From positions 1 through 64,000 of the forward strand of contig NZ_BMUT01000023.1 in NCBI RefSeq assembly GCF_014650335.1: 64,000 nucleotides of DNA, read 5' to 3'. Both the position numbers and the translations under genes were made by a program. This DNA comes from Streptomyces hiroshimensis (lineage in GTDB: Bacteria; Actinomycetota; Actinomycetes; Streptomycetales; Streptomycetaceae). The notes beneath the pieces are model-generated. The model saw only the letters and a program-made list of their open reading frames with translations. It was not told where the DNA came from and ran no database searches. Shown here one piece after another: positions 1 through 8,451 of this stretch (positions are counted from its first letter, which is position 1; every line of letters starts with the position of its first letter).

Positions 1-30
1 GGGTGCCCGTACGAATACGTACGGGCACCC
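1..30 (-). terminator. Terminator hairpin downstream of ppa
   Basis: A perfect 13-bp stem (1-13 with 18-30) closes a four-base AATA loop, 36 bp past the ppa stop codon. The window begins at the stem, so a following T tract on the minus strand cannot be seen. Confidence 0.6.
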
Positions 31-65
31 CGGCCCCGCGCAACCGAGCCGTCAGGCTCGCCCAC

Positions 66-563
66 TCAGTGGTGGGCGCCGCCCGCGGCCTCCAGGCGCT
101 TGTACGAGGCCTCGATCTCGGCCTCCGCCTCGGCGCGGCCGACCCAGTCCGCACCCTCGACCGACTTGCCCGGCTCCAGGTCCTTGTAGACCTCGAAGAA
201 GTGCTGGATCTCCAGGCGGTCGAACTCCGACACGTGGTGGATGTCGCGCAGGTGCTCCATGCGCGGGTCGTTCGCCGGGACACACAGCAGCTTGTCGTCG
301 CCGCCGGCCTCGTCCGTCATACGGAACATGCCGATGGCGCGGCACTTGATGAGGCAGCCCGGGAAGGTCGGCTCGTCAAGGATGACGAGGGCGTCCAGCG
401 GGTCGCCGTCCTCACCGAGGGTGTTCTCGACGAAGCCGTAGTCCGCCGGGTAGCTGGTCGAGGTGAAGAGACGGCGGTCCAGGCGGATGCGACCGGTCTC
501 GTGGTCCACCTCGTACTTGTTCCGCGAACCCTTCGGGATCTCGATGGTGACGTCGAACTCCAC
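66..563 (-). CDS. ppa: Inorganic pyrophosphatase
   Basis: Soluble family I inorganic pyrophosphatase, 165 residues with the chosen start. It hydrolyses PPi to phosphate in the cytoplasm and so pulls biosynthetic reactions forward. The protein opens with the family core VTIEIPKGSRNKYE and contains YPADYGFVENTLGEDGDPLDA in two pieces; the acidic D-G-D-P-L-D-A motif binds the metal ions. The GTG at 563 is preceded by GGAGGAG at 570-576, an ideal ribosome site, whereas an upstream in-frame ATG at 587 would add eight residues not seen in the family. It is transcribed divergently from dacB and ends in a strong hairpin at the window edge. Confidence 0.95.
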   Translation of the reverse strand: MEFDVTIEIPKGSRNKYEVDHETGRIRLDRRLFTSTSYPADYGFVENTLGEDGDPLDALVILDEPTFPGCLIKCRAIGMFRMTDEAGGDDKLLCVPANDPRMEHLRDIHHVSEFDRLEIQHFFEVYKDLEPGKSVEGADWVGRAEAEAEIEASYKRLEAAGGAHH

Positions 564-649
564 GGGTGGCTCCTCCATGATCAACACATACGTCTGGTGA
601 TTAAGTGTCTCTCACGTGGGTGTGTGCTGGCGAAAGGGGCTGGTCCGGG

Positions 650-2101
650 ATGTCGGAGACCAGGTCATGGCGGCTTCCGCCGTGGTGGGGCACGCCCCGG
701 GCGCGGACCGCACGGTTCGCCGCCGTGTCCGCTTTGGCCGGAGTTGTCGTGGCGGGCGCCGCGGTGGGCGCGGCCGGCCCCTGGGAGGGCGGCCAGCGCA
801 GGGCCGAGCGCGCGCGGGCGGCCGCGGACGCAGCGGCCGGCGGCGGCCGCCACGCGGAGCCCGTACGCCCGGCCGCGCCGCCCGTGCTCGCGGCCCTCGG
901 CGGCCGGGCCACGGCCCCGCAGCCGACCCGCGACGGGCTCGGCGGTGCCCTCGACGGCCTCCTGAAGGACTCCGCGCTCGGTGCGCAGACCTCGGCGGCC
1001 GTCGTCGACGTCGCGACCGGGCAGCAGCTGTACGGGGCCGACCAGGACACCCCGTACACCCCGGCCTCGACCATCAAGACGGCCACGGCCGCGGCGGCGC
1101 TGGCCGCGCTGGGGCCCGGGCACCGCATCGAGACCACCGCCGTGGCCGACGGCGACACCGTCGTGCTCGTCGGCGGGGGAGACCCCACGCTCACGGCCCG
1201 CCCCGCCAAGGAGGGGGCGCAGCCCGCCGCGAGCCTGAAGGAGCTGGCGGACGCCACCGCCCGCGGCCTCAAGGTGCGCGGCAAGGGCCGCGTGAAGGTC
1301 GCCTACGACGCCTCCCGCTACTCCGGGCCCCCCGTCCACCCCATCGGGCCCAACGAGAACATCGCGCCCGTCAGCGCCCTGATGGTCGACGAGGGCCGGC
1401 TGGACGCCTCCGACCGCGGCCCCGCCGAGCGCACCGCGGACCCGGCCGGGGACGCGGCGCGGAAGTTCGCCGGGATGCTGCGCGAGGCGGGCGTCGACGT
1501 CGACGGCGATCCGGCCGCGGGGCGCGCGGGTGACAAGGCGGAACGTCTCGCCGCCGTCTCCTCGCCGCCGCTGTCCGCGCTCGTCGAGCGCACCCTCACC
1601 AACAGCGACAACGACATCGCCGAGGCGCTGGCCCGGCAGACGGCGCTGGCGTCCGGGCAGCCCGCCGACTTCGAGGGCGCGGCCAGGGCGGTGACCGGCC
1701 GCCTGGAGAAGCTCGGCCTGCCGCTGTCCGGGGCCCGCATCGCCGACGGCAGCGGGCTCGACCGCGCGGACCACGTCTCGGCGGCCTTCCTGGCCTCCCT
1801 CCTCGCCCGGGCGGCCGACCCGGCCCGCCCGGAGCTGCGGCCGGTCCTGACGGGGCTGCCCGTGGCGGGCTTCAGCGGGACGCTGAGCGGGCGGTACGGG
1901 GCGGACGCGGCGGGGCGCGGCGTCGTCCGCGCCAAGACCGGCACGCTCACGGGGGTGAACACGCTGTCGGGCACGGTCGTGGACGCGGACGGGCGGTTGC
2001 TGTCGTTCGCCTTCATGACGACGGGTGCGCCGTCCGGCGAGGGTGCGCAGGGGGTGCTGGACCGGCTGGCGACGGCTGTCGCGGGCTGCGGGTGCCGCTG
2101 A
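650..2101 (+). CDS. dacB: D-alanyl-D-alanine carboxypeptidase, PBP4 type (peptidase S13)
   Basis: Penicillin-binding protein of about 483 residues that trims or cleaves peptidoglycan stem peptides outside the membrane. The three active-site motifs are present and correctly spaced: STIK near residue 140 (nucleophilic Ser), SDN near 319 and KTG near 429. A hydrophobic Ala/Val-rich segment near residues 23-44 is a signal peptide or anchor. The frame extends to a GTG at 605, but ATG 650 follows a GAAAGGGG stretch and gives the normal N-terminus. It is divergent from ppa, and such genes often precede the tilS-hpt-ftsH block in Streptomyces. Confidence 0.92.
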   Translation: MSETRSWRLPPWWGTPRARTARFAAVSALAGVVVAGAAVGAAGPWEGGQRRAERARAAADAAAGGGRHAEPVRPAAPPVLAALGGRATAPQPTRDGLGGALDGLLKDSALGAQTSAAVVDVATGQQLYGADQDTPYTPASTIKTATAAAALAALGPGHRIETTAVADGDTVVLVGGGDPTLTARPAKEGAQPAASLKELADATARGLKVRGKGRVKVAYDASRYSGPPVHPIGPNENIAPVSALMVDEGRLDASDRGPAERTADPAGDAARKFAGMLREAGVDVDGDPAAGRAGDKAERLAAVSSPPLSALVERTLTNSDNDIAEALARQTALASGQPADFEGAARAVTGRLEKLGLPLSGARIADGSGLDRADHVSAAFLASLLARAADPARPELRPVLTGLPVAGFSGTLSGRYGADAAGRGVVRAKTGTLTGVNTLSGTVVDADGRLLSFAFMTTGAPSGEGAQGVLDRLATAVAGCGCR

Positions 2102-2312
2102 GCGCTGCGCTCTGGGCACGGACTTCGGCTGCGGGCCGTCTGCGGCCGGTCGCGCAGTTCCCCGCGCCCCTTACGGGGCACGGGGCGTGATGCTGCCCCT
2201 CGGAATCTCCCGCCGCAACGGCGGTGCACTCCCACGGCGAGGGTCCGGCGGAATGGACAACCGCCCCGGCCCCGGCCGGAGAACTTCGCTACCCCGAGCG
2301 GAGCGGCCCACG

Positions 2313-2318
2313 TACGGT
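2313..2318 (+). promoter_or_regulatory. -10 hexamer of a leaderless gene (TACGGT)
   Basis: TACGGT ends 6 nt before ATG 2325, and no ribosome site precedes the start. Transcription would start at or next to the ATG. Confidence 0.5.
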
Positions 2319-2324
2319 GAAGCC

Positions 2325-3470
2325 ATGACGAGCATCGGTGGTGCGGAGATGGTCGACTGGAAGCTCGCGGTCGCGACCGCGACCCGGTTCGTACGGCCCG
2401 GGCCGGAGGTGAGCCGGGAGGAGGCGCGGGCGGTCGTCGCGGAGCTGCGGCGGCACGCGGCGACCTCGGAGGAGCACGTCAGGGCGTTCACGCGGATGTC
2501 GCCCGGCGCGGGGGAGGACGGCAACGGGAGCGACACCCCGGTCCTCGTCGTGGACAGGGCGGGCTGGATCAAGGCGAACGTGGCCGGGTTCCGCGCGATC
2601 CTCGGCCCGCTGCTGGAGAAGATGCAGGACCGCCGGGCGAACGTGCCGGGCGGCGCGGTGCTCGGCGCGGTCGGCGGCAAGGTGACCGGCGTGGAGCTGG
2701 GGATGCTGCTGTCGTTCCTGGCGTCGCGCGTGCTGGGCCAGTACGAGACGTTCGCCCCGGCGAGCAGGGACCTGCCGGGCTCGGCGGCGGGCGGCGGCCG
2801 CCTGCTGCTGGTCGCGCCGAACATCGTCCACGTCGAGCGCGAGCTGGACGTGGACCCGCACGACTTCCGCCTGTGGGTGTGCCTGCACGAGGAGACGCAC
2901 CGGACGCAGTTCACGGCCGTGCCCTGGCTGCGCGACCACATCGAGGGCGAGATCCAGTCGTTCCTGGGGGAGACCGAGGTCGACCCCGCGACGCTGCTGG
3001 AGCGGATCCGGGAGGCCGCCCAGTCGCTGGCCGGGGGCCGTCCTCCGGAGGAGGACGGCGTGGACGAGGGCGGGCGCAGCATCGTGGATCTGGTGCAGAC
3101 GCCCGCACAGCGGGAGATCCTGGCCCGGCTGACGGCGGTGATGTCGCTGCTGGAGGGCCATGCGGACTATGTGATGGACGGCGTCGGTCCGCAGGTGGTG
3201 CCGTCCGTGGCCGAGATCCGGGAGAAGTTCCAGCAGCGGCGGGCCAAGGGCGCGGGCCGGCTGGACGCGGCGCTGCGCAGGCTGCTGGGCCTGGATGCGA
3301 AGCTGCGCCAGTACCGTGATGGTGAGCGCTTCGTGCGGGCCGTCGTCGGTGAGGTCGGCATGGACGGCTTCAACAGGGTGTGGACATCCCCGAACACCCT
3401 GCCCACCAAGGCGGAGATCGCCAAACCGGCGGACTGGGTCGCAAGGGTGCACCGCCGGACGGAGCCGTGA
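2325..3470 (+). CDS. Zinc-dependent metalloprotease, DUF2342/COG5282 family
   Basis: A 381-residue protein of the actinobacterial family often labelled as associated with coenzyme F420 biosynthesis; its substrate is unknown. It carries a zincin motif HEETH near residue 190 (LWVCLHEETHRTQF), and EGHADYVMDGVG downstream probably supplies the third metal ligand. No signal peptide is visible, so it should be cytoplasmic. The long open frame upstream (from 2025) is GC-driven. ATG 2325 is preferred because a TACGGT -10 lies 6 nt upstream, implying a leaderless mRNA. The gene sits between dacB and tilS, as is usual in Streptomyces. Confidence 0.88.
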   Translation: MTSIGGAEMVDWKLAVATATRFVRPGPEVSREEARAVVAELRRHAATSEEHVRAFTRMSPGAGEDGNGSDTPVLVVDRAGWIKANVAGFRAILGPLLEKMQDRRANVPGGAVLGAVGGKVTGVELGMLLSFLASRVLGQYETFAPASRDLPGSAAGGGRLLLVAPNIVHVERELDVDPHDFRLWVCLHEETHRTQFTAVPWLRDHIEGEIQSFLGETEVDPATLLERIREAAQSLAGGRPPEEDGVDEGGRSIVDLVQTPAQREILARLTAVMSLLEGHADYVMDGVGPQVVPSVAEIREKFQQRRAKGAGRLDAALRRLLGLDAKLRQYRDGERFVRAVVGEVGMDGFNRVWTSPNTLPTKAEIAKPADWVARVHRRTEP

Positions 3471-3672
3471 ACCGGAAGCTCCTCCTCCGGGTAGAACGCC
3501 TCCGTAATCACCCGTCCGAGGGACCGTAGGTCAGGGGTGGGCGTGCGATGCTCGGGTAATGGCTCGCTTCTGTCACCATCGACGCACACAGCGTGACTGA
3601 CAGCGTGACTGAAGGCCTCGAAGCTCGCGCAGCTCCGAACGATCTCCATATGGAACGATTGGACACACGGAC

Positions 3673-4689
3673 ATGGGTCCACATCCCGCGGTCGCCGCGA
3701 TACGCCTGGCGGTCCGCCGCGTACTTCACGACGTCCTCACCCCCACCACACCCTCATCCGTCACCCCCGGCGGCCGTGAGCCGCTCGTCCTCGTCGCCTG
3801 CTCCGGCGGCGCGGACTCCATGGCCCTCGCCTCCGCCCTCGCCTTCGAGGCCCCCCGCCTCGGCATCCGGGCCGGCGGAGTCACCGTCGACCACGGCCTC
3901 CAGCACGGCTCCGACCTGCGCGCCGCAGAGGTGGCGAGCCGCCTCGCCGCCTTCGACCTCGACCCCGTCGAGGCCCTGACCGTCTCCGTCGGCAGGGACG
4001 GCGGCCCCGAAGCCGCCGCCCGTGACGCGCGCTACGCCGCCCTCGACGCCGCCGCCGAGCGGCACGGCGCCGTGGCCGTCCTCCTCGGCCACACCCGGGA
4101 CGACCAGGCGGAGACGGTGCTGCTCGGCCTCGCCCGCGGCTCCGGCACCCGCTCCCTCGCCGGCATGGCCGTCACCTCCGGCGTCGGCGGCCGCTACCGC
4201 CGTCCCTTCCTCGGCCTCGACCGGCAGACCGCGCGCAAGGCCTGCATGGTCCAGTCCCTGCCCGTCTGGGACGACCCGCACAACGCCGACCCGGCCTACA
4301 CCCGCTCCCGGGTCCGCCACGAAGCCCTTCCCGTCCTGGAGAAGGCCCTCGGCAAGGGCGTGATCGAGGCCCTCGCCCGCACCGCCCAGCTCTCCCGGGA
4401 CGACGCCGACGCCCTGGACGACTGGGCCGCCGCCGTCGAGCCCTCCGTCCGGGACGACAGCGGCGCCCTGGAGACCGCCAAGCTCTACGCCCTGCCGCCC
4501 GCGGTCCGCCGCCGGGTGCTGCGCCGGGCGGCCATCTCGGCGGGGTCCCCGGCCGGTTCGCTCTTCGCCCGGCACATCGAGGAAGTCGACCGGCTGATCA
4601 CCGGATGGCGCGGCCAGGGAGCCATCAATCTGCCCGGGCGGGTCGCGGTCCGCAGGCAGGGTGGCAGACTGGTCCTCCGGCAGGGCTGA
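3673..4689 (+). CDS. tilS: tRNA(Ile)-lysidine synthetase
   Basis: ATP-dependent enzyme that converts the wobble cytidine of the CAU-anticodon isoleucine tRNA to lysidine, so that it reads AUA. The N-terminal PP-loop ATPase motif SGGADS is at residues 44-49, and the HTRDDQAETVLLGLARGSG segment near residues 142-160 is characteristic. At 338 residues it has the short actinobacterial form, with a reduced C-terminal domain. It lies 75 bp upstream of hpt, the standard bacterial pairing tilS-hpt-ftsH. No good ribosome site is evident before ATG 3673. The 200-bp upstream spacer contains a directly repeated AGCGTGACTGA. Confidence 0.95.
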   Translation: MGPHPAVAAIRLAVRRVLHDVLTPTTPSSVTPGGREPLVLVACSGGADSMALASALAFEAPRLGIRAGGVTVDHGLQHGSDLRAAEVASRLAAFDLDPVEALTVSVGRDGGPEAAARDARYAALDAAAERHGAVAVLLGHTRDDQAETVLLGLARGSGTRSLAGMAVTSGVGGRYRRPFLGLDRQTARKACMVQSLPVWDDPHNADPAYTRSRVRHEALPVLEKALGKGVIEALARTAQLSRDDADALDDWAAAVEPSVRDDSGALETAKLYALPPAVRRRVLRRAAISAGSPAGSLFARHIEEVDRLITGWRGQGAINLPGRVAVRRQGGRLVLRQG

Positions 4690-4764
4690 TTCGAACGGGC
4701 ACGAACGTCACGAACGGGCCTCAGCTCGCCGCGGAAATGCCGGACGATCCGTAGACAAGCGAGA

Positions 4765-5328
4765 GTGGCGCGGGTGGACGACAAGGACATGGGCACCGAC
4801 CTCAAGTCGGTGCTCATCACCAAGGAAGAGATCGACGCGAAGCTGGCGGAGCTGGCTGCGAAGATCGACGCGGAGTACGCGGGCAAGGACCTGCTGATCG
4901 TCGGTGTCCTCAAGGGCGCCGTGATGGTGATGGCGGACCTGGCGCGTGCGCTCTCCAACCCCGTCACGATGGACTGGATGGCCGTGTCCTCGTACGGCGC
5001 GGGCACCCAGTCCTCCGGCGTGGTCCGCATCCTCAAGGACCTCGACACCGACATCAAGGGCAAGGACGTCCTGATCGTCGAGGACATCATCGACTCCGGC
5101 CTGACCCTGTCGTGGCTGCTGTCGAACCTCGGCTCCCGCGAGCCCGCCTCGCTCAACGTCGTCACCCTCCTGCGCAAGCCGGAGGCGGCCAAGGTCGCGA
5201 TCGACGTCAAGTGGGTCGGCTTCGACATCCCCAACGAGTTCGTCGTCGGCTACGGTCTGGACTTCGCCGAGAAGTACCGCAACCTGCCCTTCGTGGGCAC
5301 GCTCGCGCCGCACGTCTACGGCGGCTGA
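4765..5328 (+). CDS. hpt: Hypoxanthine phosphoribosyltransferase
   Basis: Purine salvage enzyme that joins hypoxanthine or guanine to PRPP to make IMP or GMP. The PRPP-binding signature VLIVEDIIDSGLTLSWLL is intact, as are the VGVLKGAVMVMADL segment and the late KWVGFDIPNEFVVGYG segment. At 187 residues it has the normal family length. Three in-frame starts are possible: GTG 4765, GTG 4774 and ATG 4789. The first gives the length typical of the genus, but its ribosome site is weak. It sits between tilS and ftsH and is probably co-transcribed with tilS. Confidence 0.93.
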   Translation: MARVDDKDMGTDLKSVLITKEEIDAKLAELAAKIDAEYAGKDLLIVGVLKGAVMVMADLARALSNPVTMDWMAVSSYGAGTQSSGVVRILKDLDTDIKGKDVLIVEDIIDSGLTLSWLLSNLGSREPASLNVVTLLRKPEAAKVAIDVKWVGFDIPNEFVVGYGLDFAEKYRNLPFVGTLAPHVYGG

Positions 5329-5570
5329 GCCCCCGGGCCTGGTCGGCGGCCCCCACCGGCGCGCGGGAACCGAATGAGGGTTCCCGCCGTTGGAGCAGGG
5401 TAAGGCGGGTTGGTTGACCGTCTGCAGCGGCGTCGGGAGACAATGCTGGGGTACCGTCCGAAGGTCAGTCTTTTTCAGGCTTTCAAGTCAAGCTTTCAAG
5501 GTCGAGCAGGACACCGTACGCACAGGCACCCCACTCAGGGGCTGGCCGTGCCTCACTGTGGCAGGAGGGA

Positions 5571-5588
5571 CGGGGCGCTCGCGCCCCG
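5571..5588 (+). promoter_or_regulatory. Hairpin between the Shine-Dalgarno and the ftsH start codon
   Basis: AGGAGGGA at 5563-5570 is followed at once by a perfect 7-bp stem (5571-5577 with 5582-5588) and a CTCG loop, then 5 nt to ATG 5594. The linear Shine-Dalgarno spacing of 23 nt is too long, but folding the hairpin leaves 5 nt. This suggests that the structure takes part in start selection. Confidence 0.45.
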
Positions 5589-5593
5589 TATGG

Positions 5594-7588
5594 ATGGACG
5601 TGAAGCGCTACTTCCGTGGGCCGGTCATGTGGATCGTGCTGGCCGTCCTCGCCGTGGTCGTGTTGATGCAGGTCGTCGGCTCCGGCGGCGGCTACAAGTC
5701 GGTGGACACCAGCCAGGTCGTCAACGCGATCAACAAGGACCTGGTGAAATCGGCCGAGCTGACGACCGGCGACGAGAACAAGATCAAGGTTGAGCTCAAG
5801 GACGGCCAGAAGGTCAAGGGCTCCAGCAAGATCCAGGCGAACTACATCGGCGAGCAGGGCGTCGACATCGCCAAGTCCCTGCAGGCCAACGCCGAGAAGA
5901 ACATGATCCCGGAGGGATACAACGTCTCGACGTCCAAGCAGAACCCGTTCATCAGTGTTCTGCTGTCGTTGCTGCCGTTCGTCCTCATCGTCGTGGTCTT
6001 CCTGTTCCTGATGAATCAGATGCAGGGCGGCGGCTCCCGGGTGATGAACTTCGGGAAGTCCAAGGCCAAGCTGATCACCAAGGACACCCCCAAGACGACG
6101 TTCTCCGACGTCGCCGGCGCCGACGAGGCCGTCGAGGAGCTCCACGAGATCAAGGAGTTCCTGCAGGAGCCGGCGAAGTTCCAGGCCGTCGGCGCCAAGA
6201 TCCCCAAGGGTGTGCTGCTCTACGGCCCGCCCGGTACGGGCAAGACGCTCCTCGCGCGCGCCGTCGCCGGCGAGGCGGGCGTTCCGTTCTACTCGATCTC
6301 CGGCTCCGACTTCGTCGAGATGTTCGTGGGTGTCGGCGCCTCCCGCGTCCGTGACCTCTTCGAGCAGGCCAAGGCCAACGCCCCGGCCATCGTCTTCGTC
6401 GACGAGATCGACGCCGTCGGCCGGCACCGCGGCGCGGGCCTCGGCGGCGGTCACGACGAGCGCGAGCAGACGCTGAACCAGCTCCTCGTCGAGATGGACG
6501 GCTTCGACGTCAAGGGCGGCGTCATCCTGATCGCCGCCACCAACCGTCCCGACATCCTCGACCCGGCGCTGCTGCGCCCCGGCCGCTTCGACCGGCAGAT
6601 CGCCGTCGACCGCCCGGACATGCAGGGCCGTCTGGAGATCCTCAAGGTCCACCAGAAGGGCAAGCCGGTCGCCCCGGACGTCGACCTGTCGGCCGTCGCC
6701 CGCCGCACCCCCGGCTTCACCGGTGCCGATCTCTCCAACGTGCTCAACGAGGCCGCCCTGCTGACGGCCCGCAGCGACCGCAAGCTGATCGACAACCACA
6801 TGCTGGACGAGGCGATCGACCGCGTCGTGGCCGGCCCGCAGAAGCGGACCCGGATCATGAGCGACAAGGAGAAGAAGATCACCGCGTACCACGAGGGCGG
6901 ACACGCCCTGGTCGCGGCGGCCTCCCCGAACTCCGACCCGGTGCACAAGATCACGATCCTGTCCCGCGGCCGCGCCCTCGGCTACACCATGGTCCTGCCG
7001 GACGAGGACAAGTACTCCACCACGCGCAACGAAATGCTCGACCAGCTGGCGTACATGCTGGGTGGCCGCGCGGCGGAGGAGCTCGTCTTCCACGACCCGA
7101 CCACCGGTGCCGCCAACGACATCGAGAAGGCCACCGCCACGGCCCGCGCGATGGTCACGCAGTACGGCATGACCGAGCGCCTCGGCGCGATCAAGTTCGG
7201 CTCCGACAATTCCGAGCCGTTCCTGGGCCGCGAGATGTCGCACCAGCGCGACTACTCCGAAGAGGTCGCCGCGCTGGTCGACGAAGAGGTCAAGAAGCTC
7301 ATCGAGACCGCGCACAACGAGGCGTGGGAGATCCTCGTCGAGAACCGCGACGTCCTCGACAACCTGGTTCTGGCCCTCCTGGAGAAGGAGACGCTGAACA
7401 AGGAGGAGATCGCCGAGGTCTTCAAGCACATCGTGAAGCGCCCGGCCCGCCCGGCGTGGACCGGCTCCTCGCGCCGCACCCCCTCCACCCGCCCGCCGGT
7501 GCTCTCCCCCAAGGAGCTCGCGCCGAGCAACGGCGGCCAGGCCATGGAGTCGCTCGACCTCCCGGACGACGCCCGCCCGGAGAGCTGA
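5594..7588 (+). CDS. ftsH: ATP-dependent zinc metalloprotease FtsH
   Basis: Membrane-bound AAA+ protease of 664 residues that degrades misassembled membrane proteins and some soluble regulators. An N-terminal transmembrane segment (about residues 11-28), an extracytoplasmic loop and a second segment (about 117-140) precede the AAA module. Walker A GPPGTGKT is near residue 210, the Walker B region reads IVFVDEIDAVG, and the SRH reads ATNRPDILDPALLRPGRFD. The zinc site HEGGH is near residue 433. The C-terminal tail is Pro/Ser-rich and variable. The open frame extends further upstream, but MDVKRYFRGP at 5594 matches the family start. It follows hpt and ends before a large hairpin. Confidence 0.97.
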   Translation: MDVKRYFRGPVMWIVLAVLAVVVLMQVVGSGGGYKSVDTSQVVNAINKDLVKSAELTTGDENKIKVELKDGQKVKGSSKIQANYIGEQGVDIAKSLQANAEKNMIPEGYNVSTSKQNPFISVLLSLLPFVLIVVVFLFLMNQMQGGGSRVMNFGKSKAKLITKDTPKTTFSDVAGADEAVEELHEIKEFLQEPAKFQAVGAKIPKGVLLYGPPGTGKTLLARAVAGEAGVPFYSISGSDFVEMFVGVGASRVRDLFEQAKANAPAIVFVDEIDAVGRHRGAGLGGGHDEREQTLNQLLVEMDGFDVKGGVILIAATNRPDILDPALLRPGRFDRQIAVDRPDMQGRLEILKVHQKGKPVAPDVDLSAVARRTPGFTGADLSNVLNEAALLTARSDRKLIDNHMLDEAIDRVVAGPQKRTRIMSDKEKKITAYHEGGHALVAAASPNSDPVHKITILSRGRALGYTMVLPDEDKYSTTRNEMLDQLAYMLGGRAAEELVFHDPTTGAANDIEKATATARAMVTQYGMTERLGAIKFGSDNSEPFLGREMSHQRDYSEEVAALVDEEVKKLIETAHNEAWEILVENRDVLDNLVLALLEKETLNKEEIAEVFKHIVKRPARPAWTGSSRRTPSTRPPVLSPKELAPSNGGQAMESLDLPDDARPES

Positions 7589-7634
7589 GCCGCCGCACAG
7601 GCCCTGCCGGGCCCTGCACCACAGGGCCCGGAAT

Positions 7635-7678
7635 GGATGCCGCGTCACCCAGGTTTTAGCCTGGGGGACGCGGCATCC
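7635..7678 (+). terminator. Terminator-like hairpin between ftsH and folE
   Basis: An outer 12-bp perfect stem (7635-7646 with 7667-7678) and an inner 6-bp stem (7648-7653 with 7660-7665) are separated by one A-G mismatch and close a TTTTAG loop. There is only a short T run after it, so it may attenuate rather than fully separate ftsH from folE. Confidence 0.6.
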
Positions 7679-7732
7679 CGTTTATCCGGGCGGTGCCGGT
7701 TGCTACGAACGCACGAGAGAACGAGGCACTCC

Positions 7733-8338
7733 ATGACCGACCCGGTGACGCTGGACGCCGAGCGGAACGTCGGCGTATTCGACGAGAAGCGCGCCGAGAA
7801 CGCGGTGCGGGAGCTGCTGCTCGCCGTGGGCGAGGACCCCGACCGCGAGGGTCTGCGGGAGACGCCGGCCCGGGTGGCGCGCGCGTACAAGGAGATATTC
7901 GCGGGTCTCTGGCAGGAGCCGGAGGACGTCCTGACCACGACGTTCGACCTCGGGCACGACGAGATGGTGCTCGTGCGCGACATCGAGGTCTACAGCACCT
8001 GTGAGCACCACCTGGTGCCGTTCCACGGCGTGGCGCACGTCGGCTACATCCCGTCGACCAGCGGGAAGATCACCGGGCTGTCGAAGCTGGCCCGCCTGGT
8101 GGACGTCTACGCCCGCCGGCCGCAGGTCCAGGAGCGGCTGACGACGCAGATCGCGGACTCGCTGATGGAGATCCTGGAGCCGCGGGGCGTGGTCGTGGTC
8201 ATCGAGTGCGAGCACATGTGCATGTCGATGCGGGGCATCCGCAAGCCGGGGGCGAAGACGCTGACCTCGGCGGTGCGGGGGCAGCTGCGTGACCCGGCCA
8301 CGCGGGCCGAGGCGATGAGCCTGATCATGGCTCGATAG
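7733..8338 (+). CDS. folE: GTP cyclohydrolase I
   Basis: First enzyme of tetrahydrofolate synthesis; it converts GTP to 7,8-dihydroneopterin triphosphate and formate. The 201-residue protein has the zinc and active-site motif STCEHHLVPFHG and the later ECEHMCMSMRGIRKPG, which together contain the conserved Cys and His ligands. ATG 7733 follows an AACGAGG ribosome site. The gene belongs to the folE, folP, folB, folK set, but here an esterase and an MprF-like gene sit between folE and folP. Confidence 0.96.
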   Translation: MTDPVTLDAERNVGVFDEKRAENAVRELLLAVGEDPDREGLRETPARVARAYKEIFAGLWQEPEDVLTTTFDLGHDEMVLVRDIEVYSTCEHHLVPFHGVAHVGYIPSTSGKITGLSKLARLVDVYARRPQVQERLTTQIADSLMEILEPRGVVVVIECEHMCMSMRGIRKPGAKTLTSAVRGQLRDPATRAEAMSLIMAR

Positions 8339-8363
8339 CGGGGGCTGTCCCTGCAGGAGTGCG

Positions 8364-8406
8364 CAAAAAAATGCCCGCCGCAGCGGCGATCAGCCACGGC
8401 GGCGGG
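8364..8406 (-). terminator. Rho-independent terminator of the esterase gene
   Basis: Read on the minus strand, a GC-rich stem (8399-8406 with 8374-8381) around a long loop is followed by a run of seven T residues (8371-8365). It lies between the convergent folE and esterase genes, 46 bp past the esterase stop. Confidence 0.7.
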
Positions 8407-8451
8407 TGTCCGGCGGAATGTACTCGGCGGAACCGGTACGTTCCAGGCGCG

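Noticed and set aside
605..649. Earlier GTG start for dacB
   Set aside because: There is no ribosome site before 605, and the added 15 residues do not resemble an export signal.
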